DNA of 61,541 nucleotides from Bacteroidales bacterium (GTDB taxonomy: Bacteria > Bacteroidota > Bacteroidia > Bacteroidales > P3). Shown here piece after piece: positions 7,516 through 15,863 of this stretch. Each line of letters starts with the position of its first letter. The first letter of the stretch is position 1. The notes under the pieces were generated by a model. It had not been told where the DNA came from. It saw only the letters and a program-made list of their open reading frames with translations, and did not search any database. The stretch spans positions 1 through 61,541 of the forward strand of contig JAFZTV010000031.1 of the NCBI GenBank assembly GCA_017618625.1. Direction: 5' to 3'. The position numbers and the translations under genes are program-made.

Positions 7516-8043
7516 ATGAACCAAGTAATCGATTGCCTCTGCTCTCGCCGTAGTGTCCGCAGCTACACCTCTCGCCAAGTTAACCCCGACGACCTGCAGG
7601 CCGTCCTACGTGCCGGCACCTTCGCCGCAACTGCCCATGGCCGTCAAGACCCATGGATTGTCGCCGTTCAGAACCCCGACATCATCAAGCGCCTCGTTGC
7701 CATGAATGCCGCCGTAATGGGCACCACCGACAACCCCTACTATGGCGCCCCCACCATCATACTCGTCTTCGCCTCCGACCCTGCCGTCTGGCCCAACAGC
7801 CTCTACGACGGTGCGCTCGTCCTCGGCAACATGATGAACGCCGCCCACTCCCTCGGCCTTGCCTCCTGCTGGATTAACCGCGAGCGTGAAATGTTCGCCA
7901 CCGACGAGGGTCGCGACCTTATGCGTAAATTGGGACTCCCCGACGGTCTTATTGGCATTGGCGCTCTCTCCCTCGGCTATGCCGACGGCGAACCTAAAGC
8001 TCCGAAAGAGCGCAAAGCGGGCTATTCCCGTGTCATTGCTTGA
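7516..8043 (+). CDS. Nitroreductase family protein
   Basis: A 175-aa single-domain FMN-dependent nitroreductase. The N-terminal SRRSVRSYTSRQV is the classic FMN-phosphate binding start. HGRQDPWIVAVQN and the C-terminal GLPDGLIGIGALSLGY segment are also typical. Such enzymes use NAD(P)H to reduce nitro compounds, quinones or flavins; the natural substrate is unknown. It is monocistronic. Its 3' end overlaps the convergent BatA-like gene by 22 bp, so the two transcripts are antisense there. Confidence 0.88.
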   Translation: MNQVIDCLCSRRSVRSYTSRQVNPDDLQAVLRAGTFAATAHGRQDPWIVAVQNPDIIKRLVAMNAAVMGTTDNPYYGAPTIILVFASDPAVWPNSLYDGALVLGNMMNAAHSLGLASCWINREREMFATDEGRDLMRKLGLPDGLIGIGALSLGYADGEPKAPKERKAGYSRVIA

Positions 8044-10103
8044 TTGTGCCGCTTCCTGAAGGGGATGCGTAGCAGCAGCGTCTCAGCCGCCAGCATTGCC
8101 AGTGCTCCCAGCAGGAACCACCTCGTCAGAGACCGTCCTCCCGTCCGCTGGCGTATTAGCTCGTCCATAGGTTTCGCGCTGTTGTCGAACACCTCTACGT
8201 CCTTCGCCTCCAGTTCCTTTATGGTTGCCTTCAGCTCTTTCGCACTGCAGAATTCCATCTGCGACTCGCTGCGGCTGTAGTTGAACGAAAGACCCTGTTC
8301 CGCCTTCCCGTTGCTTAGGCGGTAGTTTCCCGCCTCCAGCTGCATCCCGTCGGCCATCAGGTACGAATGTTTCCCTGTGTGCCTTATCTCTGCCACCGTG
8401 GTGCCTTCCTCCCCCTCTTTTGCAAGGCTTGTCTGACCCTCTGTCGCAGCCGACCCAACCTCCACCGTCGCACCCTCCGCAAGCGTATAGTAAAGCATCG
8501 GTGTCGGACGGCTGTACAGCGCCATATTGTATATTGTGGGCACAAAGAGTGCCTGCTGCATGAAGTCGCCGTTAGTCGTTTCCAATGGTGCGGTGAACAG
8601 ATAAACCACTCCTTCGCCGCATGGCACCGCCGCCAAATAGACCGCCCCGTTAGCCATCGTCAGTATCTCCTCGCACGACGCCCCGGCTGTGTTCCTCAGC
8701 GTGAAGTAACCTTTCACCGTCGGCAGCTCCACGTTTTCCTCCACCCGTCTGAACACCTGGTGGAACAGTGCCGCCTCGGTGTTGAGCCTCGTGCAGCTCG
8801 AAGTGTTGGTGTCGTACCCTTCAATCTGCGGCGCCCCGACGGCTGTCAGCAGGGTGTTGTACGACTCTATGTCGCAGTCGGCCGGAGGCGCAATCAGCAG
8901 TGTGCCGCCATCCTCCACATAGTTCCCCAGTGTCTGCGCCACTCCCGAGGTGATTGACTTCACCGATGTCAGCGTTATGAGTTCAATCTCATCGCTCTGG
9001 CTCAGGTCTGCCGACGCAAGTGTCGATTCGGCATATTCCGTTATCGAGTCGCCGTCAAACAGCCGTCTTATATATGTGTTGGCCGTACCGCCGTGAAGTG
9101 CCAGCACCCGCTGCCTATCCCTCACGTTCACGGAGAAATAAAGTCTGTCGTCAAAGGTTATCGGATAGTCCGTTAGCTCGACATATCCGTTCATCACACC
9201 CACCCCCCTCACTGTAAAGCTTAGTCTCGCCTCGGTCTGCGACTTCCCGTCCACATCCACGCTCGCCAGTCCTTTCTGTTCGCCGTTCACGTATAGCTTC
9301 ACAGGCAGGCTCTCCACCCGTTTTTCTCCAGTGTTGCGCACCACCGCCGTAAGCCTTACCTCGCTGCCCTCGCTGGCCAGCGGCTCGTCGAGCCACACCG
9401 TGTCTATATATAGGTTTCCCTGTCCGGTAGCTCCCAGCGGCACCAGTGAATATCTGCATCCGCTCTCACTGTCTGCCGTTTGCTGCCTGCTGTCCGCCAA
9501 ATCCCACGCTGACCGCTGGAAGTCCGAGATTACGTAAGCATGTACGCCCGACGACACTCCCGTCGCAAAGGCCGCCTGTTTCTGCATGGCGTCGCCTATG
9601 GCCATGCTCTGTGCCGACAGCTGTACTTCATCTACCGTCGCGAGGAATTCCTCTCGCGTCATCGACCTCCGCCGTTGTCCGCCGTTGTCGTTCGTGACTA
9701 TTTGGAATCTTGTCTCCGCCGGATATGCCGCCGCTATCTCTCTCGCCTTCTTCTTAGCCTGTTCCAGCAGTATTCCCTCGGAGCCCTCGTCGCCCATGCT
9801 GTACGAGTTGTCGATATACACCGACACGCATGTCCCGCCGATGAGTGCCTGCTCCGACTGCTTCCTCACCTTCGGCTGTGCAAACGCCAGCACCAGCAGG
9901 GTTATCGCCAGTACCCTTGCCGCCAACACCAGCCATTCCCTCAGCCGTGAGCTGTTACGCTGTTCCGACTGCAGCTCCGAGAGCATCTCCGTATTGCTGA
10001 AGTACACCTTCTTGTAGCGACGCAGCTTCACCAGGTGTATTATTATAGGTATCAGCACCGCTACGAGCGCTATCAGCATCAAAGGATTGGCAAAATAAAG
10101 CAT
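8022..10103 (-). CDS. BatA-like double-transmembrane protein with von Willebrand factor A-like domain
   Basis: A 693-aa protein. The N-terminus (MLYFANPLMLIALVAVLIP...LVKLRRYKKVYFSNTEML, second TM near residues 56-76) matches the BatA/aerotolerance double-TM domain. A VWA-like fold follows with a degenerate MIDAS (VYIDNSYSMGDEG near 92-104). A long extracytoplasmic region contains a DUF4159-like/GATase-fold segment, and a final TM lies near residues 665-683. The family is linked to envelope stability; the exact role is unknown. A 7-bp repeat-like stretch encodes QQTADSES near residue 208. Its own nth neighbour lies 38 bp upstream. Confidence 0.82.
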   Translation of the reverse strand: MLYFANPLMLIALVAVLIPIIIHLVKLRRYKKVYFSNTEMLSELQSEQRNSSRLREWLVLAARVLAITLLVLAFAQPKVRKQSEQALIGGTCVSVYIDNSYSMGDEGSEGILLEQAKKKAREIAAAYPAETRFQIVTNDNGGQRRRSMTREEFLATVDEVQLSAQSMAIGDAMQKQAAFATGVSSGVHAYVISDFQRSAWDLADSRQQTADSESGCRYSLVPLGATGQGNLYIDTVWLDEPLASEGSEVRLTAVVRNTGEKRVESLPVKLYVNGEQKGLASVDVDGKSQTEARLSFTVRGVGVMNGYVELTDYPITFDDRLYFSVNVRDRQRVLALHGGTANTYIRRLFDGDSITEYAESTLASADLSQSDEIELITLTSVKSITSGVAQTLGNYVEDGGTLLIAPPADCDIESYNTLLTAVGAPQIEGYDTNTSSCTRLNTEAALFHQVFRRVEENVELPTVKGYFTLRNTAGASCEEILTMANGAVYLAAVPCGEGVVYLFTAPLETTNGDFMQQALFVPTIYNMALYSRPTPMLYYTLAEGATVEVGSAATEGQTSLAKEGEEGTTVAEIRHTGKHSYLMADGMQLEAGNYRLSNGKAEQGLSFNYSRSESQMEFCSAKELKATIKELEAKDVEVFDNSAKPMDELIRQRTGGRSLTRWFLLGALAMLAAETLLLRIPFRKRHNQAMTRE

Positions 10104-10141
10104 CTCAGTCTTATCGTTTCAAGATTACATACATTCACCCC

Positions 10142-10783
10142 TCACTGGTCACCATTCATATAAAATCGACAAACCTCCGTCAATCCGCACTCATCGCATT
10201 TAGGCTTCCGCGCTGTGCACACATACCGTCCGTGCAGAATCAGCCAGTGGTGCGCTAGGTTTGCCAGTTTCTTGGGTATGTGTTTTTCCAGTGTCAGCTC
10301 CGTCTCCAGCGGTGTCTTGCTGTCGTTGGTCAGGCCTATGCGGTTGGCCACCCTGAACACATGCGTGTCCACCGCAATATAAGGCATACCGAACATCACC
10401 GACGCTATCACGTTCGCTGTTTTGCGCCCCACGCCCGGCAGCCGTTCCAGCGACTCCCTTTCCGACGGTATCTCGCCGCCGAACTCGCTGCACAGCGCCT
10501 GCGCCATCCCCACCAGGTGGTGGCTCTTGCTGTTTGGGTACGACACCGACTTTATCATCTCATACACCTCCCGCTCGCCGGCCTTCGCCATCTTCTCCGC
10601 CGTGGGATATTTCTTGAAGAGTGCAGGCGTCACCATGTTCACACGCTTGTCCGTGCACTGTGCCGAGAGAATCACTGCCACCAGCAGCTCGAAGGCGTTG
10701 CTGTATTTCAGCTCCGGCCCTGCGTCAGGCCGCGTAGCCATGAAATATTCAATCACACGCGAATATCGCTCCTTAGTGGTCAT
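10142..10783 (-). CDS. nth: Endonuclease III
   Basis: A 213-aa DNA glycosylase/AP lyase for oxidised pyrimidines in base excision repair. The helix-hairpin-helix LPGVGRKTAN (115-124) contains the catalytic Lys121. The catalytic Asp139 is in AVDTHVFR. The C-terminal 4Fe-4S cluster motif C-x6-C-x2-C-x5-C is intact (CTARKPKCDECGLTEVC). Length is normal for the family. It lies between the EEP hydrolase (upstream) and the BatA-like gene, all on the minus strand. Confidence 0.96.
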   Translation of the reverse strand: MTTKERYSRVIEYFMATRPDAGPELKYSNAFELLVAVILSAQCTDKRVNMVTPALFKKYPTAEKMAKAGEREVYEMIKSVSYPNSKSHHLVGMAQALCSEFGGEIPSERESLERLPGVGRKTANVIASVMFGMPYIAVDTHVFRVANRIGLTNDSKTPLETELTLEKHIPKKLANLAHHWLILHGRYVCTARKPKCDECGLTEVCRFYMNGDQ

Positions 10784-10822
10784 AGTTCATCAAAATCGTT
10801 TGTTGCTTCTCTAATCCACTCG

Positions 10823-11911
10823 TCACAGGTCGCTTTTCACCATCACCGCCACAACTCCGTTATGGTCTGACAGGTCGCTATCCAGCCGTTTGTAGGCCAG
10901 GGTCTTCAGCTCCTTCGAATGAAAGATATAGTCTATGCGGTATTTCGGGAACGCTCCGTTGTAGGTTATCCCGAAACCGCTTCCCTGCTCCACATACGAG
11001 TCTTTCAGTTTCTTGCTTACCTTATAATATAGGTGTGACGCTGGGGTATCGTTGAAGTCGCCCGCTACAATTATTGCATGCGGAGCCTCCGACACCACTT
11101 CCGACAAGTCTTCTTTCCATTCCTCTTCATGGTTCAGCACGTTCCGCTTTACTTTCGAGAACAGTTTCTTCGTCTTTGCGGTGTCAATGTCGTTGTGTCT
11201 TATCTCTTGCAGCACCTCTTTTTCTTCCATCCCCAGCGAGTACGAACTCATGTGTACGCACACCACCCTAACCTTGAAGTCGTCTTTCGTGATGTCGGCG
11301 TATATCTTGCGTCCGCTCTTGTCTATCTTGTGTACATAATCTATCTTGCAGCGCGAGTATATCGAAGCGCCGTAAGGCCGTCCTCGCCCATCGGTTTTTG
11401 CGCTGTACTGGTGCGTGTAACCCATCGCTTTCAGGCTGTCCGACACCGAGAACTTGTTTCCGTCCAACACCTCCTGCGCACATATCACGTCCGGCTCTGT
11501 CAGCCGCACTACGTCCACAAACCGTGCCGCGTTCTCCGCTTCTTTGCCATATTCTTCCGTCTTTCCGTGAAATCCGTGCAGGTTGTACGACATTACCTTC
11601 AGCTCGTCGGCCTTCGACCTTGTCTCCGACACTGGCGGCTCCGATGTCCCGCCTATCTGCACAAACAGAGGTATCATACCGCAACGTAGCAGTATCGCAA
11701 CCAGTGAAATCAAGAACTCCCACCGTTTGAAAAACAACCACAATAGCACACACAATGCGTTCAACATTACCAATGGAAAGAACCCGTAGCTCATCAGCGA
11801 AAACCACACACACTTCGACGGAGCAATCCATCCAGCAATGCTTGACATCAACAACGCAATGACTAACAGTGCATTGATAACAATAAAGAATATCCTGATA
11901 ACTTTCCGCAT
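10823..11911 (-). CDS. Endonuclease/exonuclease/phosphatase family protein, membrane anchored
   Basis: A 362-aa protein with three N-terminal TM segments (about residues 5-25, 38-58 and 64-84). An EEP-fold domain follows: MSYNLHGF near 117, AQEVLDG (catalytic Glu), IIVAGDFNDTP (Asp/Asn pair) and a C-terminal SDHNGVVAVM with the catalytic His. These enzymes hydrolyse phosphodiester bonds; the substrate (nucleic acid, phospholipid or nucleotide) is not known. The ATG at 11911 is chosen because the alternative TTG at 11920 falls inside the promoter -7 box. Confidence 0.85.
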   Translation of the reverse strand: MRKVIRIFFIVINALLVIALLMSSIAGWIAPSKCVWFSLMSYGFFPLVMLNALCVLLWLFFKRWEFLISLVAILLRCGMIPLFVQIGGTSEPPVSETRSKADELKVMSYNLHGFHGKTEEYGKEAENAARFVDVVRLTEPDVICAQEVLDGNKFSVSDSLKAMGYTHQYSAKTDGRGRPYGASIYSRCKIDYVHKIDKSGRKIYADITKDDFKVRVVCVHMSSYSLGMEEKEVLQEIRHNDIDTAKTKKLFSKVKRNVLNHEEEWKEDLSEVVSEAPHAIIVAGDFNDTPASHLYYKVSKKLKDSYVEQGSGFGITYNGAFPKYRIDYIFHSKELKTLAYKRLDSDLSDHNGVVAVMVKSDL

Positions 11912-11917
11912 GGCCTG

Positions 11918-11951
11918 CAAAGGTACTCAAAATTTACCATACAGCCCCAAA
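11918..11951 (-). promoter_or_regulatory. Promoter abutting the EEP gene start (possible leaderless mRNA)
   Basis: Reverse-strand -7 TACCTTTG lies at plus 11918-11925, and a TTTG-like -33 lies at 11948-11951. Transcription would begin within a few bases of the ATG at 11911. Confidence 0.5.
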
Positions 11952-12083
11952 TATAGTAAATATGCTTCGGAATATCATGATTTTTCATTGATTCAAACCA
12001 TTCCAGTCAGCTTTAATGATTCTCGATAATTGTCTAATAATCATTAGTTATCTTTAGTTGTGTTGAAATAAAATCACATTTTT

Positions 12084-12114
12084 TTTGTCAGTATAAAAAA
12101 ACTTTGTACTTTTG
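12084..12114 (+). promoter_or_regulatory. Promoter for tRNA-Asp and probably tmRNA
   Basis: -33 TTTG (12084-12087), a 19-bp gap and -7 TACTTTTG (12107-12114) give a full match to the Bacteroidota consensus, 50 bp before the tRNA. Confidence 0.75.
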
Positions 12115-12163
12115 CAACCGCATTTGGCAAGAAAAAGAGTTCTTTTACATCGTCAAGCAAAAC

Positions 12164-12241
12164 GGTTCGGTAGTTCAGTTTGGTTAGAATACATGCCTGT
12201 CACGCATGGGGTCGCGAGTTCGAGTCTCGTCCGGACCGCCA
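12164..12241 (+). tRNA. tRNA-Asp (anticodon GTC)
   Basis: Cloverleaf with acceptor stem GGTTCGG / CCGGACC (one G-U pair), anticodon loop CTGTCAC with GTC, T-arm GAGTTCGAGTCTC and an encoded CCA at 12239-12241. Length 78 nt. Confidence 0.97.
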
Positions 12242-12247
12242 AACAAG

Positions 12248-12270
12248 GCTCTCTTACGAGAGCTTTTTTT
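12248..12270 (+). terminator. Terminator-like hairpin between tRNA-Asp and tmRNA
   Basis: Perfect stem GCTCTC / GAGAGC with loop TTAC, followed by seven T residues. It lies only 14 bp before the tmRNA 5' end. Confidence 0.8.
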
Positions 12271-12283
12271 ATGCCCAGACCCT

Positions 12284-12673
12284 GGGGCTGACCGGTTTTG
12301 ACAGCAGCGTGAGGGGACGGTAAGCATGCAGGCTCACGCATCAGAAGCCTTGAAAACCGATGCATAACAATAATTGGCGAAAATAACTACGCTCTTGCTG
12401 CATAACCGAAGCACAGTAGGTTAGCTTAATCCCCGCGACAGTCGCAGGGACAAGACATCTCCCGGAGGCCCTGCCCTCTGGCGTCCGACAAGGAGGTGCT
12501 CAGAAAAGAGGGATAACCGAAGACCCGCCTCGTGTCAACGGCGAAATTCTAGAGGCTAAGGCTGGCGTTGGGTGCCGATGTCCATCACCCGCTCGAAAAC
12601 CAATCACCGGATAAGCATGTAGAAAGCTTTTCTGTCAACTGTTTGGACGAGGGTTCGACTCCCTCCAGCTCCA
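12284..12673 (+). ncRNA. ssrA: tmRNA (transfer-messenger RNA)
   Basis: A 390-nt one-piece tmRNA that rescues stalled ribosomes. The acceptor stem GGGGCTG (12284-12290) pairs with CAGCTCC (12666-12672), and the T-arm GAGGGTTCGACTCCCTC is intact. CCA is not encoded (ACAA follows). The tag frame at 12376-12405 encodes GENNYALAA and then TAA, the tag typical of Bacteroidota. Pseudoknot-like pairings fill the middle, such as the GACATCTCCCGGAGGC region. Confidence 0.97.
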
Positions 12674-12681
12674 CAAAGAAT

Positions 12682-12720
12682 GAGGCCGCCTGATTTCCCA
12701 AGCGGCCTCTTCCTTTTCTC
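12682..12720 (+). terminator. Terminator after tmRNA
   Basis: Stem GAGGCCGC (12682-12689) / GCGGCCTC (12702-12709) with a 12-nt loop, followed by a T/C-rich tract. It may act on both strands, since the convergent AlkD gene ends at 12721. Confidence 0.75.
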
Positions 12721-13419
12721 TTAGCCAAGGTCTTTTCGGAGTTTTCGGAGCAGCTCTTTGTGTTCTGGCGTCACGCGGTAGCTCTCTAGGGCTTTCTGGA
12801 TGCTTTTGCGCTTCACCCAGTCGTCGGTGACGTTGTTTCGAAGGCATTCTACCGCCGCATCCCACTGCTTGGCGAGGGCGGTGGCGAAATACCACGCCTG
12901 CATCATCTTGATGTAATACTCCTCACGCCGGATTGTTGCCACCTGCTTTAGCTGAGACGCTTCGAAGCGTTTGTCGAGGAAGTGCCGCATCAGCATGGAG
13001 ATGCCGAAGCGCACGGTGTATTCGTGCTCGGCGGATGTCCATTGCCCAATGTTGGGCAGCAGGCGTTCGGCCTGACGGGCGAAGGCTTTGGGAGAGAGCG
13101 AGTCGCAGACGGCCCAATTGGTCACATGGGGCAGGAAACGCTCGGTTTCAGAGAGAGCTTGGGCGAAGTCTTTCATGCCGCAGAGAAGGTAGGCGTGCAG
13201 CATGTTCTCCTCGTGCCAACGGTGGGGCAGCGTGCGTAGGAACCATTCGGCATCGCCGGACAGCTCTTTAGCCAATCGCTTCAAGTCGGGCGCTCGCACC
13301 CCGAGGATGCTCTCCCGTTCGATGTTGGGGATAAGTTTTGCGCCAAATTCGGCGTATTGCTCGTCGCAAAGGCCTTTCAGCTGTTCGTCAAGCTTCTTGG
13401 CTTTCCCAGAAGTCCGCAT
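12721..13419 (-). CDS. DNA alkylation repair protein (AlkD-like HEAT repeat)
   Basis: A 232-aa all-helical protein of the DNA alkylation repair family, which removes bulky or cationic alkylated bases by cradling DNA with HEAT-like repeats. Typical segments are ILGVRAPDLKRLAKEL (39-54), HEENMLHAYLL (69-79), VTNWAVCDSLSPK (98-110) and IRREEYYIKMMQAWYFA (163-179). The WAVCDS segment carries the expected Trp/Asp. Its start overlaps the end of the upstream symporter gene by 32 bp, so the two are translationally linked, an unexpected pairing of functions. Confidence 0.88.
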   Translation of the reverse strand: MRTSGKAKKLDEQLKGLCDEQYAEFGAKLIPNIERESILGVRAPDLKRLAKELSGDAEWFLRTLPHRWHEENMLHAYLLCGMKDFAQALSETERFLPHVTNWAVCDSLSPKAFARQAERLLPNIGQWTSAEHEYTVRFGISMLMRHFLDKRFEASQLKQVATIRREEYYIKMMQAWYFATALAKQWDAAVECLRNNVTDDWVKRKSIQKALESYRVTPEHKELLRKLRKDLG

Positions 13420-14992
13420 GTTTTATATTGAGTTTCTTTGAATCGAACACGGGCTCCTCGCCACGTTTCTTCGACTGTTCGTATTCCTTCAGGGCTCGTA
13501 GTGCTTTGGGCGAAAGCAGCAGTATGGCTACTAAGTTTATCCACGCCATCGCACCCACTCCGATGTCGCCCAGCGTCCACGCTATCCCGCTTCCTGTCAC
13601 CGAACCGAGAAAGACGGCGGTGATGGTTAGGGAGCGCAACACCCAGATTGCGGCTTTCTCGCTGCGGTCGTCTCCAAAATGAAGCTCGGCTGCTTCTAAT
13701 GCGGCTTCCGCATGTCGCTTCTCGGTGTCGTCCATGTGCTTTGCTTTGCGCTGCAGTCGGCGGCGACGCAGACGGCTGAAGAGATAGACGAGGTTCGTCT
13801 CGGCATAGTAGTAATAGGCCATGATGGTGGTGAAGGCAAAGAAGAAAAGTGCGATGCTTATAACGACGTCAGCTGGCTTGGCTCCGATGACGGTGGCTAG
13901 CGCTCCCGATGTGTAGAATACTCCAGGTTCGCCTTCGGGTGCGTCGGGGTTATGTACCAGGTAGGACACATTGGTCTCGCCTCCTGGAAGCATCTGCACT
14001 TGGTCGATGATGTTGTAGGTCTGGCAGGCGAGAATCATCATGGCTGTGGCGGTACATACTAGAAGGGTGTCGATATATACCGAGAAGGCTTGTACGAGAC
14101 CTTGCTTCACAGGGTGGCTCACCTTGGCGGCAGCCGCCACGATAGGGCCTGTTCCCTGTCCGGCTTCGTTGGAATAGATGCCTCGTTTCACTCCCCAGGC
14201 GATGGTGCTGCCAAGAATGGCGGCTCCCACCTGACTCGCACCCACAGCGCCTCGCAGCATCTCCATAAAGACTGTAGGCACCATATCGTAGTGAACGGCA
14301 AGTACCACTATGGAGAGGATGATATAGATGATGGCCATGAATGGAGCTATAATCTGTGCCACGTTGGCTATGCGCTTCACGCCGCCGATGATGACTAAGG
14401 CTATAAGCAGCGCCACCGCGATGCCTACAATCCAAGGTGCAAGGTCGAAGGTTCTCGACATTGACATGGCGATGCCGTTGCACTGAACAGGCGGCATGAA
14501 GAACCCGCAGCCGATGGCCGAGATGATGGCGAATATGCTGCCGAAGAAGGGGCTTCGGAGTCCTTTCTCGATGTAGTAGGCGGGACCGCCTCGGAACTGC
14601 CCATGGTGGTTCTCCTTGTATATCTGTGCCAGCGTTGCCTCGACAAAGGCGCTTCCCGCTCCGAAGAAGGCTATCACCCACATCCACACTATCGCACCAG
14701 GGCCGCCGAAACCGATGGCTGTGGCAACTCCCACGATATTGCCTGTGCCCACACGTCCAGATAGCGCCATAGCGAAGGCTTGGAATGACGAGATACCCGT
14801 CTTCTGAGTCTTGTCGGTGTTGAAAAGCAGGCGGCACATCTCTCCAAAGCGGCGGACCTGAACAAAGCGTGTGCGTATGGAGAAGTACAACGCCGTCAGC
14901 AGACACAATCCCACCAACGCCGGACTCCACACCCAGCTATAGATCGTCTGTATGGCCGACGTGAGCCATGTAATGGAAAGTATATCACACAT
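13388..14992 (-). CDS. Alanine/glycine:cation symporter family protein (AGCS)
   Basis: A 534-aa inner-membrane protein with about 10-11 hydrophobic segments. It has AGCS signatures: FQAFAMALSGRVGTGNIVGVATAIGFGGPGAIVWMW near residues 70-105, and AWGVKRGIYSNEAGQGTGPIVAAAAKVSHPVKQG near 265-300. It imports alanine or glycine with Na+ or H+. A charged cytoplasmic insert (RLRRRRLQRKAKHMDD...) lies near residues 410-450. Length is slightly above the usual 450-500 because of that insert and a charged C-terminal tail. Confidence 0.92.
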   Translation of the reverse strand: MCDILSITWLTSAIQTIYSWVWSPALVGLCLLTALYFSIRTRFVQVRRFGEMCRLLFNTDKTQKTGISSFQAFAMALSGRVGTGNIVGVATAIGFGGPGAIVWMWVIAFFGAGSAFVEATLAQIYKENHHGQFRGGPAYYIEKGLRSPFFGSIFAIISAIGCGFFMPPVQCNGIAMSMSRTFDLAPWIVGIAVALLIALVIIGGVKRIANVAQIIAPFMAIIYIILSIVVLAVHYDMVPTVFMEMLRGAVGASQVGAAILGSTIAWGVKRGIYSNEAGQGTGPIVAAAAKVSHPVKQGLVQAFSVYIDTLLVCTATAMMILACQTYNIIDQVQMLPGGETNVSYLVHNPDAPEGEPGVFYTSGALATVIGAKPADVVISIALFFFAFTTIMAYYYYAETNLVYLFSRLRRRRLQRKAKHMDDTEKRHAEAALEAAELHFGDDRSEKAAIWVLRSLTITAVFLGSVTGSGIAWTLGDIGVGAMAWINLVAILLLSPKALRALKEYEQSKKRGEEPVFDSKKLNIKHADFWESQEA

Positions 14993-15039
14993 GTATAGTA
15001 AACGACAAAGCGACTGGTTTATTGTTTCGCAAAGATTCG

Positions 15040-15047
15040 TATTTTTG
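15040..15047 (+). promoter_or_regulatory. -7 element for the flavin reductase-like gene
   Basis: TATTTTTG matches TAnnTTTG, 47 bp before the ATG at 15094, in the divergent gap with the symporter. Confidence 0.5.
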
Positions 15048-15093
15048 CATTCCGATTGCGCAGTAAGCGCTGATGTATTTAGTTGAAAAATAG

Positions 15094-15729
15094 ATGAAAA
15101 ATATAGTTATAATTGACGGAGGTCCGAGAAAAAACATGAACACGGCGGCTATGGCCGAGGCATTTGCAGAGGGTGTGCGCGAAGGCGGAGGCGAGGTGCA
15201 GACGTTCCGTCTGTACGACATCGACTACAAAGGATGCCGAAGCTGCCTGGTGTGCAAGCTGAAGGATAGGCTTTACAGCGATGTGTGTGCGTGGAAAGAC
15301 GGGCTCACCGAGGTGTTGAAAGCCGCCACCTATGCCGACGGGGTGCTTTTTGCTTCGCCTGTCTATTTCGGACGTGTGACAGGCCAGATGGAGTGTTTTG
15401 TGGAGAGGCTCACTTTCCCGTGGCTGAGCTACGACGACTACCGTCTGCTGCCGCCTAAACGCATACCGTCGGCGGTTATATACACTATGAACGACATCTC
15501 GGACAACCGTCGGGGGCTGCGCTCGTTCGAGCTGCTGGTGGGCGGGTTCTACGGCGAGCTGCCGGAGAAGGCGGTGGCGTACAATACCTATCAGGTCGAA
15601 GACTACGACCGCTACGCGATGGCGGCGCACCCGAAGGATGTGAAAGAGCAGTGGCGCAGAGAACACTGGCAGGAAGACCTGGAAACCGCCTGTGCCCTGG
15701 GAAGGCGGATGATGGAAAGGGTCGGTTGA
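15094..15729 (+). CDS. Flavodoxin-fold NAD(P)H:FMN reductase-like protein
   Basis: A 211-aa protein of the flavodoxin-like/NADPH-dependent FMN reductase family. The FMN-phosphate loop GGPRKNMNTAAMAEAF is at residues 9-24. The GCRSCLVCK cluster (47-55) is typical of iron-sulfur flavoproteins and related reductases. ASPVYFGRVTGQMECFVER (87-105) is the second flavin loop. The substrate is unknown. It precedes the radical SAM gene by 134 bp with a promoter between, so it may or may not belong to that pathway. Confidence 0.85.
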   Translation: MKNIVIIDGGPRKNMNTAAMAEAFAEGVREGGGEVQTFRLYDIDYKGCRSCLVCKLKDRLYSDVCAWKDGLTEVLKAATYADGVLFASPVYFGRVTGQMECFVERLTFPWLSYDDYRLLPPKRIPSAVIYTMNDISDNRRGLRSFELLVGGFYGELPEKAVAYNTYQVEDYDRYAMAAHPKDVKEQWRREHWQEDLETACALGRRMMERVG

Positions 15730-15781
15730 GACCGATTTATATATATTTTAATAAATTGTTCGCAAGTGCGTATTTTTTTCG

Positions 15782-15789
15782 TACCTTTG
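15782..15789 (+). promoter_or_regulatory. -7 element for the radical SAM / envelope-lipid operon
   Basis: TACCTTTG matches the -7 consensus, 75 bp before the ATG at 15864. ATTG at 15755-15758 is a loose -33 element. No other promoter as good is seen between here and 26 kb. Confidence 0.55.
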
Positions 15790-15863
15790 CATTCTATATC
15801 TGTTGTGCTTTCAGGCGTAGCAGATGGATTGATAATGAGTTTAACATATTTATTCCCAAAGAG

